A stretch of 64,000 nucleotides of DNA from Rudaea cellulosilytica DSM 22992 (GTDB lineage Bacteria > Pseudomonadota > Gammaproteobacteria > Xanthomonadales > Rhodanobacteraceae), in assembly GCF_000378125.1 (NCBI RefSeq), contig NZ_KB899241.1, positions 1,029,652-1,093,651 on the forward strand, read 5' to 3'. This document shows, one piece after another, positions 8,698-18,135 of this stretch. A program made the translations under genes and the position numbers. Position 1 is the stretch's first letter. Each line of letters begins with the position of its first letter. The notes beneath the pieces are model-generated. The model ran no database searches and was not told where the DNA came from. It saw only the letters and a list, made by a program, of their open reading frames with translations.

Positions 8698-11600
8698 ACC
8701 GCTTCCTCGTGTTTCTGCGCCAGAATCGCATCGAGTTCGGCGATCAATTCCGGCGGCGGCAAGTTCTCGTGCACTCCGCTGCGGCCGCCGCCGTCGAGCC
8801 CGCGCACGAACAGGTACAGCGCGCCGCCGACATCGCGCGCATAGTCGTAGCCGGGCACCCGCGCCTTGAGCCAGCGGTGCAACGCGACGAGGTAGATCAG
8901 GTATTGCAGATCGTATTCCGCATCGCGCACTGCGCTCGCCAACGCCTCGGGAGAATACGGATTGCTTCCGCCGTCGTTCGCGAACAGTAGATTCGTCTTG
9001 TAGTCGATCACCCACCAGCGCGCATCGTGCAACACGACGAGATCGAGCACGCCGGTCATCAGGCCGCGCAGACGCTGGGTATCAAAACGTGTGCGGCCGA
9101 GCAGGTAGCGGTGCGCGTGCATCGCATCGAGCCAGTGCGTGGCTTCAGCATCACCGATCGCGAAGTGGAACGGCAGCTCGGCGCGCTTCATACGCGGGGC
9201 GAGGTCGGCCAGGCGCGCGCCGAACGCCAGCGGCTCGTTGAGCGTCGCCGCAACGAGGCGCGTGACCGTGGCTTCGGCTGCGCTCTCGCGTGCCAGCGCG
9301 TGACGCGCGAGCACGCGCGCAACCAATTCGCGTTGCGTCAATGGCGGTGCGAGCTCGTTCCAATCACGCCACTCGGCGAAGTCGGCGCGTTCCAGGATTT
9401 CGTGGAACGCGGTGCCGAAGCGCGGGCCGCGCAGCGCAGAGGGAATGTCGACGTAAGCGATCGTTGAAGACACCGACGCTGCTTCGTCATTTGCGCCGCC
9501 GCGTTCCTGCGCCTGCGCATCTTCGCGCGTACCGGCACTCAGGCGCGAAAAGCTGTAGCTGCCGCGCAACGCGGGCAGTGGGCGCGTTGCGACGCGCGAT
9601 GCGCCGAGAACGGCCGGCATCTCCTCGCTCCAACGCTGTTCGCTGCGCTCGGGCAGCGGCGAGGATTGGATCAAGCCCGCGGAGGTATCGAAGAGCAGGC
9701 GCAAGCGGCGCGTCAGCAGGGTTTCCGCCGCCTTGGCCGCCTCGACCTGGAGGAGATTGAGCAGCGCCGGCCAAGCCGACCCGCCGCCGAAGATGCCAAT
9801 GCCGACGAAGCTCGCATAGCGCGCGCGCGTCAGCGCAACATAGAGCACGCGCAGGCGCTCGGCCTGCTCCTCGTTCTTTTCCGCATCGAGCGCGGCCTGT
9901 GCATCGGGGTGTTCCGCGGCGGCATCGTCGGCAATCCAGTAGTGGCGCGCGTTGCCGTCCGCGTCGTGATGGCGCACCAACTGCGGCTTGCTGTTGCGCG
10001 CACCGGGTCTGAGCGCAGCGAACGGCAGAAACACAATTGGATACTCGAGCCCCTTGGCGACATGCACGGTCCGAATCTGCACACGCGCGGCGTCGGACTC
10101 CATGCGCAGTTGTTCGTCTTCGCTGTCGTCGTCGGCGCGCAAAATACGTTGCGAGAGCCAGTCGGCCAGGCCGCGTTGACCCAGATTTTGCGCGCTCGCG
10201 CCTTGCAACAAATCGGCGAGATGCAAGTAGTTCGTCATGCGTCGCTCGCCGTCGATCAGACGCAGCACGTCGGGCGCGCAACGCTCGAACGCCTGCTCGA
10301 GCATCGCGAGCACGCCGTGACGCTGCCAGGTTTCGCGCAAGTTCGCGAATTCGCTCAGCCGGCGCGGCCAGTTCAGGCGTTCAGGGTTGGCGAAGTCTTC
10401 GAGGGTCCGGCCGAACAGCACCGTGGTCAACGCCGCACGCAAGCGGCGCTCGTCGAACTCGATCAACGCATCGAGCACGAGCTGCAGTTCGGCGGCCTCG
10501 TTGCTCGCGAATACGCTTCGTCGGGTCACGGTCACGCTCGGCAGATGCAGTGCGGACAGCGCCGTCTGCATCGCATAGGCCTCATCGTTCGTGTGGACCA
10601 GCACGGCAATGTCTTGCGTTGCGATCGCGCGCGGGGCGCGCGTTGTTTCATCGACGATCGTCGCTTTGCCGGCACGTGCGCGCAACAGCAAATCGAGTAT
10701 CGCCGCGGCGCAGCCGTCGGCGAGGCGGGTCATCGCCTCGGGCTTGCTTGAAATGCCCTCGGCCGTGAAGAACGTTAACGGCGTGATCGGTTCGCCGTCG
10801 ACCAGGACTTCGCCGTCGGCAACGTTGCCGCCAGCCGTCACCTTTTCGAACTCGATGCGCGCATCGGCGAATGCGGCCTCGGCGGAGAAAGCATACAAAT
10901 ACTCGAGCGCGCGCAGATACGCGGGCGAGGAGCGGAAGTTGCGCTTGAGTGTCGCAGTCCCGGCCGCATGCCTGCGTGCCGCGAGGTACGCATCAACATC
11001 GCCGCCACGAAAACGGTAGATCGATTGTTTCGGATCGCCGATCAGTATCAGCGTGCCGCTCTGTCCCCAAATCTTCTCGAATATCGCAAACTGCGCAGCG
11101 TCGGTGTCCTGACACTCGTCGATGAGCGCGACCGGAAACTGCGCACGCAACGCGGCAGCGAATGCGGCGCCGCCGCGCTCGTCGCATACGGCGCGGCGCA
11201 ACGCATCGACGAGATCGTCGTAGGAATGGCGCCGCGCCGCCTGTTTGATCCCGGCAAGCTGCCTGCGCGCGCGTTCTATGCTGGCGTGCAGCAGATGCAG
11301 GCCGAAATCGCGGCGCGCGTCCTGCGCGGTGCGCACCAAATCGCGCGTCTGCGCAACAGCGTCGAAGAACGCCTGGCGTTTCAGCAGCGGCTTGTTCCTA
11401 TTGTGCTTGGACTCGATCGCCGCGCTCGTGTAACGCTCGAGCAGCTCGACATCGGGCGTGCCGCCCGTCTCGATGCACCGTGCGAAAATTTCGCGCGCCT
11501 CGCGCACCTTGTCGATGCGGTACGAGCCCTTGTTGATGTAGCCCGCATCGATATGCGCGAGCAGGCATTCGAATGCGTCGGCGCCCTGCGCCCGCCACGC

Positions 11601-12305
11601 GCGCGCCAGCGTGGCGTTTGCCGAATCGTGCGCGGCGCGCATTTCGGCGCGCGCCTGCGGCGCACTACGCCGGGGCTGCGGCAATATCGCTGTCGTTGCG
11701 GCAAGAAGTTCCGGCAGCAATCTGGCAAAGCGCGCGGGCGTGCCAGCCACCGCGGCAAACGCACGATAGGCATCGCGATCGTTCGCGGTCGCATGCTCGC
11801 GATAAACGTCGGCCGCAAGCGTCGTGATCAAATCCTTGTCGTTGGCGACGAGCTCACCCTGGGCCGTGACCGCGGCACCATGTTCGGCGAGCGCGCGCTG
11901 GCAGAAACCGTGAATCGTCGAGATCTGAGCGCTGTCGAGATCAAGCGCGGCCAGGCGTAGACGCACGCGCAAAGCGGCGGCATCTTCGCCGCGAGCGAGC
12001 GCCGCGGTGACGAGGTGCCGGCTTTGCGCCTGCGCAGGCGACGATGCCGCCGTGTCCGGATTCGCCGCGGCCTCCGCGCACAGCATCAGGCGCGTGCGCA
12101 GCTCCTTGCGCAATTTCTCCGTCGCCGCCTTGGTGAAGGTGACGACGAGAACATCACGCACCGACATTTTTTCTTCGACGACTAGACGCAGGTACAACCC
12201 GGCCAGGGTGTAGGTCTTGCCCGTGCCCGCGCTCGCTTCGATCAGCTGCACGCCGTGGAGCGGCAGAGTCAGCGCCAAGTCTTCGTCATCGCGCGGGGCG
12301 CTCAT
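8694..12305 (-). CDS. recB: Exodeoxyribonuclease V beta subunit RecB
   Basis: A 1203-residue UvrD/Rep-type helicase with a C-terminal nuclease. Walker A is AGTGKT (26-31); VALIDECQDTD is the Walker B/motif II; GDPKQSIYRFRGGD is motif III; VRIQTVHVAKGLEYPIV-type and YVALTRA motifs follow. The nuclease signature GVLDLVV...WWVIDYKTN near the C terminus is intact, so cutting activity is expected. The length is close to E. coli RecB (1180). ATG at 12305 overlaps the recC stop by 4 bp and the recB stop overlaps the recD start by 4 bp, so the three subunits are likely made in a coupled way. Confidence 0.96.
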   Translation of the reverse strand: MSAPRDDEDLALTLPLHGVQLIEASAGTGKTYTLAGLYLRLVVEEKMSVRDVLVVTFTKAATEKLRKELRTRLMLCAEAAANPDTAASSPAQAQSRHLVTAALARGEDAAALRVRLRLAALDLDSAQISTIHGFCQRALAEHGAAVTAQGELVANDKDLITTLAADVYREHATANDRDAYRAFAAVAGTPARFARLLPELLAATTAILPQPRRSAPQARAEMRAAHDSANATLARAWRAQGADAFECLLAHIDAGYINKGSYRIDKVREAREIFARCIETGGTPDVELLERYTSAAIESKHNRNKPLLKRQAFFDAVAQTRDLVRTAQDARRDFGLHLLHASIERARRQLAGIKQAARRHSYDDLVDALRRAVCDERGGAAFAAALRAQFPVALIDECQDTDAAQFAIFEKIWGQSGTLILIGDPKQSIYRFRGGDVDAYLAARRHAAGTATLKRNFRSSPAYLRALEYLYAFSAEAAFADARIEFEKVTAGGNVADGEVLVDGEPITPLTFFTAEGISSKPEAMTRLADGCAAAILDLLLRARAGKATIVDETTRAPRAIATQDIAVLVHTNDEAYAMQTALSALHLPSVTVTRRSVFASNEAAELQLVLDALIEFDERRLRAALTTVLFGRTLEDFANPERLNWPRRLSEFANLRETWQRHGVLAMLEQAFERCAPDVLRLIDGERRMTNYLHLADLLQGASAQNLGQRGLADWLSQRILRADDDSEDEQLRMESDAARVQIRTVHVAKGLEYPIVFLPFAALRPGARNSKPQLVRHHDADGNARHYWIADDAAAEHPDAQAALDAEKNEEQAERLRVLYVALTRARYASFVGIGIFGGGSAWPALLNLLQVEAAKAAETLLTRRLRLLFDTSAGLIQSSPLPERSEQRWSEEMPAVLGASRVATRPLPALRGSYSFSRLSAGTREDAQAQERGGANDEAASVSSTIAYVDIPSALRGPRFGTAFHEILERADFAEWRDWNELAPPLTQRELVARVLARHALARESAAEATVTRLVAATLNEPLAFGARLADLAPRMKRAELPFHFAIGDAEATHWLDAMHAHRYLLGRTRFDTQRLRGLMTGVLDLVVLHDARWWVIDYKTNLLFANDGGSNPYSPEALASAVRDAEYDLQYLIYLVALHRWLKARVPGYDYARDVGGALYLFVRGLDGGGRSGVHENLPPPELIAELDAILAQKHEEAV

Positions 12306-15300
12306 GCACCCTCCGCGCGCGCCGCGATCAGCGGCTTGAACACTTCCAGCGCCCAGGTTGCGAAATCCTCGGCCTCGACCGCATCGGGTGCGAACGGATC
12401 GAGTCCGCGCGCGGCGAGCGCAAATGCGGCATCGGTACTGTCGGTGCCGCCTTGATCGTCCTTGCCCGGATAATACGCACCGCGCGCCGCCTTGAGTGCG
12501 TCGGCGTCGATCGCCGCGGCCAAAGCGCCGCCGCGCTCTGGCGAATTTTTCCGCCAGCGTTCGGCGTAAACGTAGGAGGTTTTCGGAAAGAACAACAGCG
12601 GTTGGCGCTGACCCAGCGCGTAGCCGTCGAGCAGGCGCTCGAGCTCGAGGTGTGCCGCGATCGAGTCGATGCGATCGGTGCGCAGAGTTTGCACCTCGTC
12701 CTTTTCCAGACCGATCAGCACGAGCCGTGCCGAACCTATGGTTGCGGCAAGCACCAGCAGATCGATCCAGGCGTCGAGGACACGCTTGCCGTGCAACGCG
12801 CCAGCACTCGCACGGCAGATCAGGCCGCCACGGTGTTCGGGCAAGCTGCCGGTCAGCGTGCGCCCGCTTGCGAGGGTAAGCGTGAACTCCTCAACGCGCG
12901 CGAGCTGCTTATCGCCCGCGTACGCGCGCGCGACACGCGCTAGCTCGCCTGCGGACGCCAACATGTCGGCATATACCTCGGCCCCGCTTTCGCCGACCGG
13001 GAGCAGCGCGCGCGCGCGCCAGTGCGCGATGTCGACCGCAGCAGATTCCGGTGCATTCTGCTTTTGCATCAATCCATCGACGAGCAGGTAACGGCCGAGT
13101 CCCCCAAGTTCCAGCGGATCGGCATCTTCGCCCGCACCCTCGCTGCGCGGCAGTTGCACGCCGAGCCGTTCGGAGAAAAACGCACGCGCAGGATTGCGCC
13201 AGAACCAATGCAGCTGCTGCAGATGCAGCGCGGATTGTGCAGGTTGCGCGATGTTGGCATCCGGCAGCGCAGTGTCGACGAACGGCGGCAGAGGCCGCGT
13301 CTCGCGCGCACGCCGCGCGGCGTCGCGCCAGGCTTCACGATAAGTGAATACGCGCGCATCGTCGTTCGCGAACAGGCGCGGTGAGAACGGCTGCAACGGG
13401 TGCTTGACCACGAGCCGAGCGCGCGCTTGCGGATCATCGGCGAAGTAACTGCGCCGCAACACTTCGAGCAGTTCGGCAACGACCGCGGAAGGCTCGCGCT
13501 CGGAGCCGTCGCGCTGATCCTCGCCGATCCACGAGAGATAAAGCACATCGCCCGCCGAGGTCAGCAATTGCAGAAACAGATAGCGATCGTCATCGCGATC
13601 GGATCGCTGTCCGTGACGTTTGCTGCGATCGCTGCGATCGAGCGCAGAGCGGCGGTCGCGGCGCGGAAACGCCTCGTCGTTCATGCCGATCAAACAGATC
13701 ACGCGGAACGGCACCACGCGCAGCGGCAGCATGCTCGTCACGCTGATGCCACCGGCGAAGAAACGATAGCTGCGTTCGGGCTGGCTCAAGTTTTCGCTGA
13801 GGAAGTCACGCACGCATTGCCAGTCGAGCAACGTCTCGACGCCGGCGGCCGCGTTCTCTTCGGCGAGCGCCGCGAGTGCAGCGCGTATCGCCGCCAACGC
13901 ACGCGTTTCCTCGGCTTGCTCGTAGTCGATCGCGAGCAGCGCATCGAGCACCGCGTTGAACCGCGCCTGCCACTGCGCCGGCGTATGCGTGCCGCGCTGG
14001 AACGTCAGCCAATCACGCAACACTTCGAGCACGCGCAGCACCGCGCCGAGCAGGGCCGCGTTGCTGCCCTCGACCGCGGGCAGCGGGGCGATGCCGGCGA
14101 TATCGTCATCGCTGCCGCTCGCGTAGCCGAGCAGGAGGCGGTCGAGGCCGAACGCCCAGGAAAACTCGCGATAGCGGCCTGCACCCGCGTCTTCGTGTTG
14201 TGTCTCGTCGAGACCCCAGCGCACGCCCGCATCGCGCAGCCAATTTGCGAGCAGGTCGATGTCCTCGGTACCGAGATCGAGCTTGCGCGCGAGCGCGGGC
14301 TCGCCGAGCAGGTCGATCACCTCATTGGTGCCGAAGCGCGACAGCGGTAGCGCGGCAAGTTTGAGCGCGAACGTCGTCAGCGCATGCGCCTCGCGCGCGC
14401 TACAATCAGACAGCGTGTACGGCAGATAGCGCGGATCACCGCGCGCGATCCCGCCGAATACGGCCTCGATATAAGGCGCGTAGGCACCGATATTGGGAGC
14501 CATGATCGCGACATCGCGCGGATCGAGCTTGTCGTCGTCCTGGAACAGGGCGACGAGCTGATCGTGCAGCACCTGCACTTCGCGCAGGCGTGATGCGCAA
14601 ACATGAAATTGTATACTCGTATCGTTTTTCGTGATGCATGCCATCGGCGGCGCGCGATCGAGAATGTCGCGCTGTACGCGCCGCAGCAGAGTGTCGCCTG
14701 GGTGCGCGTTCCAGAGCTCGTCGTCTTCGCTCTCGAGCGGTTGCACGTCCTCGTAGGAAAACAATTGCGCGACGAACTGCTGCCCCGCGTAGCCGTAGCC
14801 GGCAAGCAGCGGATTCTCCTCGGCCGCGAACGCCGCAGCGCCGAATTCGCGCAGGCGTGCGCGTTCGCTCTTCACGTCGCCCCAATAGGCGCGGCACGGG
14901 TTCGGCATCAGGAAATCGAGTTCACAATGCCGCGCGACGAAGCCGTAAAAGCGCAGCAGGTCGGGCGAGATATTCGTGCAGGCAAATGCAGCAAGGCGCT
15001 GCGGCAAACCCGGCGGGGGCGTATTCGATGCCGCAAACCGACGCACATAGCCGTCGAGCAAGTCGGCGCGATGCGTCTCGTCGATCGCGGCGATCAGGCG
15101 CCGCCACAATTGCGCCTGCCAATCCTGGGCATCGGCGCCGCGCTGCCAGCGCGCGAGCAGATCGCCATGATAGGCGAGATAACGCTCGAACAACTGCGCA
15201 AGTTCGGTCGCAAGGTGGAGCCGCGTGCCCGGCTCACCGTCGCCGAGCAGCGCGTGCAGGCTGGCAAAACGTGGATCGCCGGCCAACAATGCAAGCTCGG

Positions 15301-15595
15301 CAAAGATACGCCAGCGCAGCAACCGACGATCGAAGCGTGAGGTTTCGGACAACTCCGGATGCGCCGCGCGCAGCAGCTCCCATGCGTACTCCGCGGGTGC
15401 ATAAAAATCGACGTTGGCGACAATGCCGAGCTTTTCCGCAAGCCGGATTTCGAGCCAACGCCGCAGCCCGAACTGCGGCACGAGCACGATCTCGGGCTCG
15501 AGCAAACTCGCCGCGGCAACGGGTGCGCGCAAGCGCTCCGCCAGGCGGTCGAGCAGTTTCTCGGCATCATTGCCGTAGATAAGTCGAAATCCCAT
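12302..15595 (-). CDS. recC: Exodeoxyribonuclease V gamma subunit RecC
   Basis: A 1097-residue protein, close to E. coli RecC (1122). The N terminus (MGFRLIYGNDAEKLLDRLAERL) and the block LVPQFGLRRWLEIRLAEKLGI are typical of RecC, as are VTSMLPLRVVPFRVICLIGMNDEAFPRRDR and FLQLLTSAGDVLYLSWIGEDQRDGS. RecC has degenerate helicase and nuclease folds, and in the known complex it splits the duplex and reads Chi. It is the first gene of the operon; the start lies 138 bases from the remnant ORF on the other strand, so the recCBD promoter must be in or near 15600-15730. Confidence 0.95.
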   Translation of the reverse strand: MGFRLIYGNDAEKLLDRLAERLRAPVAAASLLEPEIVLVPQFGLRRWLEIRLAEKLGIVANVDFYAPAEYAWELLRAAHPELSETSRFDRRLLRWRIFAELALLAGDPRFASLHALLGDGEPGTRLHLATELAQLFERYLAYHGDLLARWQRGADAQDWQAQLWRRLIAAIDETHRADLLDGYVRRFAASNTPPPGLPQRLAAFACTNISPDLLRFYGFVARHCELDFLMPNPCRAYWGDVKSERARLREFGAAAFAAEENPLLAGYGYAGQQFVAQLFSYEDVQPLESEDDELWNAHPGDTLLRRVQRDILDRAPPMACITKNDTSIQFHVCASRLREVQVLHDQLVALFQDDDKLDPRDVAIMAPNIGAYAPYIEAVFGGIARGDPRYLPYTLSDCSAREAHALTTFALKLAALPLSRFGTNEVIDLLGEPALARKLDLGTEDIDLLANWLRDAGVRWGLDETQHEDAGAGRYREFSWAFGLDRLLLGYASGSDDDIAGIAPLPAVEGSNAALLGAVLRVLEVLRDWLTFQRGTHTPAQWQARFNAVLDALLAIDYEQAEETRALAAIRAALAALAEENAAAGVETLLDWQCVRDFLSENLSQPERSYRFFAGGISVTSMLPLRVVPFRVICLIGMNDEAFPRRDRRSALDRSDRSKRHGQRSDRDDDRYLFLQLLTSAGDVLYLSWIGEDQRDGSEREPSAVVAELLEVLRRSYFADDPQARARLVVKHPLQPFSPRLFANDDARVFTYREAWRDAARRARETRPLPPFVDTALPDANIAQPAQSALHLQQLHWFWRNPARAFFSERLGVQLPRSEGAGEDADPLELGGLGRYLLVDGLMQKQNAPESAAVDIAHWRARALLPVGESGAEVYADMLASAGELARVARAYAGDKQLARVEEFTLTLASGRTLTGSLPEHRGGLICRASAGALHGKRVLDAWIDLLVLAATIGSARLVLIGLEKDEVQTLRTDRIDSIAAHLELERLLDGYALGQRQPLLFFPKTSYVYAERWRKNSPERGGALAAAIDADALKAARGAYYPGKDDQGGTDSTDAAFALAARGLDPFAPDAVEAEDFATWALEVFKPLIAARAEGA

Positions 15596-15732
15596 CGCGC
15601 GAGGATACGGATTGCGGTCGCAGGGTGCGAGACTTGTCCAGGCGAATCAGGCGGCCGAACCGGATTATCACGCGCGGTGGTCTTCAAGCAGACGCTCGCT
15701 GCCGCAACGACACATCCTCAGACAACGATTGC

Positions 15733-15990
15733 ATGCACCGTGTATTGGTTCTCGGCGGCTACGGATTTTTCGACACGCGCATCTGCGCCACGCTGGCGAC
15801 GGAATCTGCAATCGAACTGTACGTTGCGGGGCGTTACGACACGAAAACCGCCGAACTTGCCGCGAAACTGAACTTGCCTGCAGATCGGGGGCCGTCACTG
15901 ATGCGTATTCAGGCGAATTCACGCGGCAACACGAAGGCGTGCCGCTTTCCGATGCGTATCACCATCAAGCCCGCGTTTGGCTCTGGTTAG
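15733..15990 (+). pseudogene. N-terminal fragment of a saccharopine-dehydrogenase-like NAD(P)-binding protein
   Basis: An ATG opens with MHRVLVLGGYGFFDTRICATLA, then ELYVAGRYDTKTAELAAKLNL. This is a Rossmann nucleotide-binding start, in which GGYGFF is normally followed by Gly (here Asp). After about 50 residues the similarity stops and the frame runs into unrelated sequence, ending at a stop at 15988-15990. Intact proteins of this type are several times longer. The break coincides with the start of the DUF2269-like tail in another frame, so this is probably the stump of a deleted gene. Confidence 0.6.
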
Positions 15991-16051
15991 GGGTGCCCGC
16001 CTTGTATCGTTGCTCGCTGTGTTCTGACTGATTGTGGCGAAGCCGTTCTAG
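15893..16051 (+). pseudogene. C-terminal fragment of a DUF2269-like membrane protein
   Basis: In the frame different from the preceding fragment, the DNA reads EFTRQHEGVPLSDAYHHQARVW followed by LWLGVPA, like the last amphipathic part and final membrane helix of DUF2269 proteins. Shifting one base after GVPA continues the helix as LVSLLAVF, then TGA, then LIVAKPF and a TAG at 16049-16051. The expected uninterrupted end would be of the form FVSLLAVFWLIVAKPF. One base has therefore been lost and a Trp codon has become TGA. This is clear evidence of decay. The family name is from memory of the C-terminal pattern. Confidence 0.55.
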
Positions 16052-16081
16052 AACCTCCCGTTCTCGTTCTGCTTGCGAGAA
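16045..16081. promoter_or_regulatory. Inverted repeats upstream of phhA
   Basis: Two symmetric elements precede phhA: the 10-bp palindrome GTTCTAGAAC (16045-16054) and TTCTCG-9 bp-CGAGAA (16061-16066 and 16076-16081), ending 38 bases before the ATG. They are candidate binding sites for a regulator of aromatic amino-acid catabolism; which regulator is unknown. Confidence 0.35.
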
Positions 16082-16119
16082 GTAGTAACATTAGAAACCA
16101 ATTCGCCCAGAGCGCCGCC

Positions 16120-17010
16120 ATGAACGCACAGCCTCGCCGCGTCGAGCATCAGCAAACCGACAAGGGCAACGTGCCCGTCTACACGACGGCCGTGGTCGAG
16201 CAGCCGTGGGTGAGCTACAGCCGCGACGACCACGCGACGTGGGCGACGCTGTTCGAGCGCCAGCGCGAAGTGCTCGTCGGCCGCGCCTGCCGCGAATTCA
16301 TCGGCAACCAGCAGCGCTTCGGCATGACGCAGGACGCGATTCCGAAGTTCGAGGACCTCAATCGCGTGCTCAAGGCGGCGACAGGTTGGGAATTGATCGG
16401 CGTCGAAGGCCTGCTGCCGGAGCTGACCTTCTTCGATCATCTCGCCAACCGGCGCTTTCCGGTTACGTGGTGGATCCGCCGCCCCGATCAGATTGACTAC
16501 ATCAGCGAACCCGACCTGTTCCACGACCTGTTCGGCCACGTGCCGCTGCTGCTCGAACCGATGTTCGCCGACTACATGCAGGCCTACGGCGCGGGCGGGG
16601 TCAAGGCGCACGGCGTCGGTGCCGAAGCGCTGGTCAACCTCACGCGCCTGTACTGGTACACGGTCGAGTTCGGTCTGATCAAACAGGACGATGGCCTGCG
16701 CATCTACGGCTCGGGCATCGTCTCCTCCAAGGGCGAGTCGATCCACAGCCTCGAATCGGCGGCGCCGAACCGCATCGGTTTCGATCTGCATCGCATCATG
16801 CGCACGCGCTATCGCATCGACACGTACCAGAAAACGTATTTCGTCATCGACAGCTTCGAGCAGCTCATGCGCGCGACCGAACCGGACTTCACACCGTATT
16901 ACGCCGAGCTTGCCGCGCAACCGTCGATCCCCGCGGGCAACGTGCTCGAAAGCGACAAGGTCTACCAGCGCGGCAGCGGCGAGGGTTGGCTCAAGGACGG
17001 GGATGTCTGA
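16120..17010 (+). CDS. phhA: Phenylalanine 4-monooxygenase
   Basis: A 296-residue member of the pterin-dependent aromatic amino-acid hydroxylases, of typical bacterial length. The iron ligands are visible: [13 protein letters not shown] with His135 and His140, and WYTVEFGL with Glu183. The enzyme converts phenylalanine to tyrosine with tetrahydrobiopterin and O2, the first step of phenylalanine catabolism. No pterin-4a-carbinolamine dehydratase (phhB) is adjacent. The stop TGA overlaps the rraA ATG by one base (TGATG), so the two proteins are probably translationally coupled. Confidence 0.96.
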   Translation: MNAQPRRVEHQQTDKGNVPVYTTAVVEQPWVSYSRDDHATWATLFERQREVLVGRACREFIGNQQRFGMTQDAIPKFEDLNRVLKAATGWELIGVEGLLPELTFFDHLANRRFPVTWWIRRPDQIDYISEPDLFHDLFGHVPLLLEPMFADYMQAYGAGGVKAHGVGAEALVNLTRLYWYTVEFGLIKQDDGLRIYGSGIVSSKGESIHSLESAAPNRIGFDLHRIMRTRYRIDTYQKTYFVIDSFEQLMRATEPDFTPYYAELAAQPSIPAGNVLESDKVYQRGSGEGWLKDGDV

Positions 17011-17501
17011 TGGCCACGCCGAGTCCTGCCACGGCAGATCTTTCCGACGCACATCCCGAAGCACAGGCCTGCGCGCCCGTGTTCCGCGACTACGGCGGCA
17101 AGCGCACATTCCACGGACCGATCGCAACGCTCAAGGTGTTCGAGGACAACGCGCTCGTGCGCGCGACGCTGGAAACGCCGGGCGCGGGCCGCGTGCTCGT
17201 CGTCGACGGCGGCGGTTCGCTGCGCTGCGCGCTGGTCGGCGGCATGCTCGGCGAACTTGCGGTGAAGAACGGCTGGGCCGGCATTATCGTCAACGGTTGC
17301 GTGCGCGACACGGCGGAACTCGCCGCGCAGGACGTCGGCGTGAAGGCACTCGCCGCGCATCCACGCAAGAGCGAGAAAGGGTTGCATTCGGGCATGGCTG
17401 ATCGCGTGGTCGAATTCGCCGGCGTGCGTTTCCAACCGGGCGCGTGGCTGTACGCCGACGCGGACGGCATCGTCGTCGCCGATCGCGCAATTCACTGCTG
17501 A
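17010..17501 (+). CDS. rraA: RraA-family protein (RNase E regulator / oxo-acid aldolase-like)
   Basis: A 163-residue protein. Motifs [26 protein letters not shown] and [10 protein letters not shown] match the RraA family. Two functions are known for this fold: inhibition of RNase E, and class II 4-hydroxy-4-methyl-2-oxoglutarate/oxaloacetate aldolase or decarboxylase activity, whose R-D-x2-D/E signature is present here (RDTAE). I cannot separate the two from sequence. The start ATG at 17010 shares one base with the phhA stop. This coupling with an aromatic catabolism gene is suggestive but not proof of an aldolase role. Confidence 0.85.
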   Translation: MATPSPATADLSDAHPEAQACAPVFRDYGGKRTFHGPIATLKVFEDNALVRATLETPGAGRVLVVDGGGSLRCALVGGMLGELAVKNGWAGIIVNGCVRDTAELAAQDVGVKALAAHPRKSEKGLHSGMADRVVEFAGVRFQPGAWLYADADGIVVADRAIHC

Positions 17502-17615
17502 ACCGCACGATCCCGCGCGGATCGCCTGTCGATACCCGCGCCCGCGCTGCGCGACAGGCGCCGAACGCGCGCGCATGCTGGCCGCGCCAATCCGGCAGCA
17601 ACGACGGGAATCGAC

Positions 17616-18050
17616 ATGAAAGCGCAACTGCAACGCCCGACCGCGGCCTTCGTCGGCGCCTCGTGGGCGGCGTTGTTCCTCGGTGTGATCACCTACCTGT
17701 GGGGCCTGTGGCACGCGCAGATGGCTCTCAACGAGAAGGGCTACTACTTCGCCATCCTCGTGTTCGGTTTGTTCGCAGCGGTATCGCTACAGAAATCGGT
17801 GCGCGACCGTAGCGAAGGCATCGCCGTCACCAGCATCTACTACGGCCTGTGCTGGACCTCGCTGATACTCGCCATCGTGCTGCTGACTGTGGGCCTGTGG
17901 AACGCGACGCTGGCGCCGAGCGAGAAGGGCTTCTATGCGATGGCCTACGCGCTCGGCCTGTTCGCCGCGGTGGCAGTGCAGAAGAACGTGCGCGACCTCG
18001 CCGCGTCCGGTGCCGAGCTGCCGCTGCAGCGTGATGCGGACAGCATCTGA
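17616..18050 (+). CDS. YiaA/YiaB family inner membrane protein
   Basis: A 144-residue protein made of two copies of the YiaAB unit, each a pair of membrane helices. Compare [42 protein letters not shown] with [40 protein letters not shown], split here by the NEKGYY/SEKGFY turn. Four helices are predicted. The function of the family is unknown. It stands alone 115 bases after rraA and converges on the porin gene. Confidence 0.85.
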   Translation: MKAQLQRPTAAFVGASWAALFLGVITYLWGLWHAQMALNEKGYYFAILVFGLFAAVSLQKSVRDRSEGIAVTSIYYGLCWTSLILAIVLLTVGLWNATLAPSEKGFYAMAYALGLFAAVAVQKNVRDLAASGAELPLQRDADSI

Positions 18051-18104
18051 TTCGCAGGCAGTGCGGGGGAGATGGCCTTCCCTGGCCTCGTGCACAGCGC
18101 ATGT

Positions 18105-18126
18105 CCCGGCGTGGTGCCACGCCGGG
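18105..18126. terminator. Hairpin between convergent yiaA-like and porin genes
   Basis: CCCGGCGTGG-TG-CCACGCCGGG is a perfect 10-bp inverted repeat located 55 bases after the YiaA-like stop and 10 bases from the porin stop. The symmetric position suggests a bidirectional transcription stop, but no U-tract follows, so it may work with Rho or only protect 3' ends. Confidence 0.5.
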
Positions 18127-18135
18127 GCCAGATAG

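Larger units (their letters stand above)
15596..16119. other. Gene-scar region between recC and phhA
   Basis: These 524 bases between divergent recC and phhA hold no intact gene. They contain the recCBD upstream region, a fused pair of gene fragments (15733-16051, listed separately) and inverted repeats just before phhA. Confidence 0.6.
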
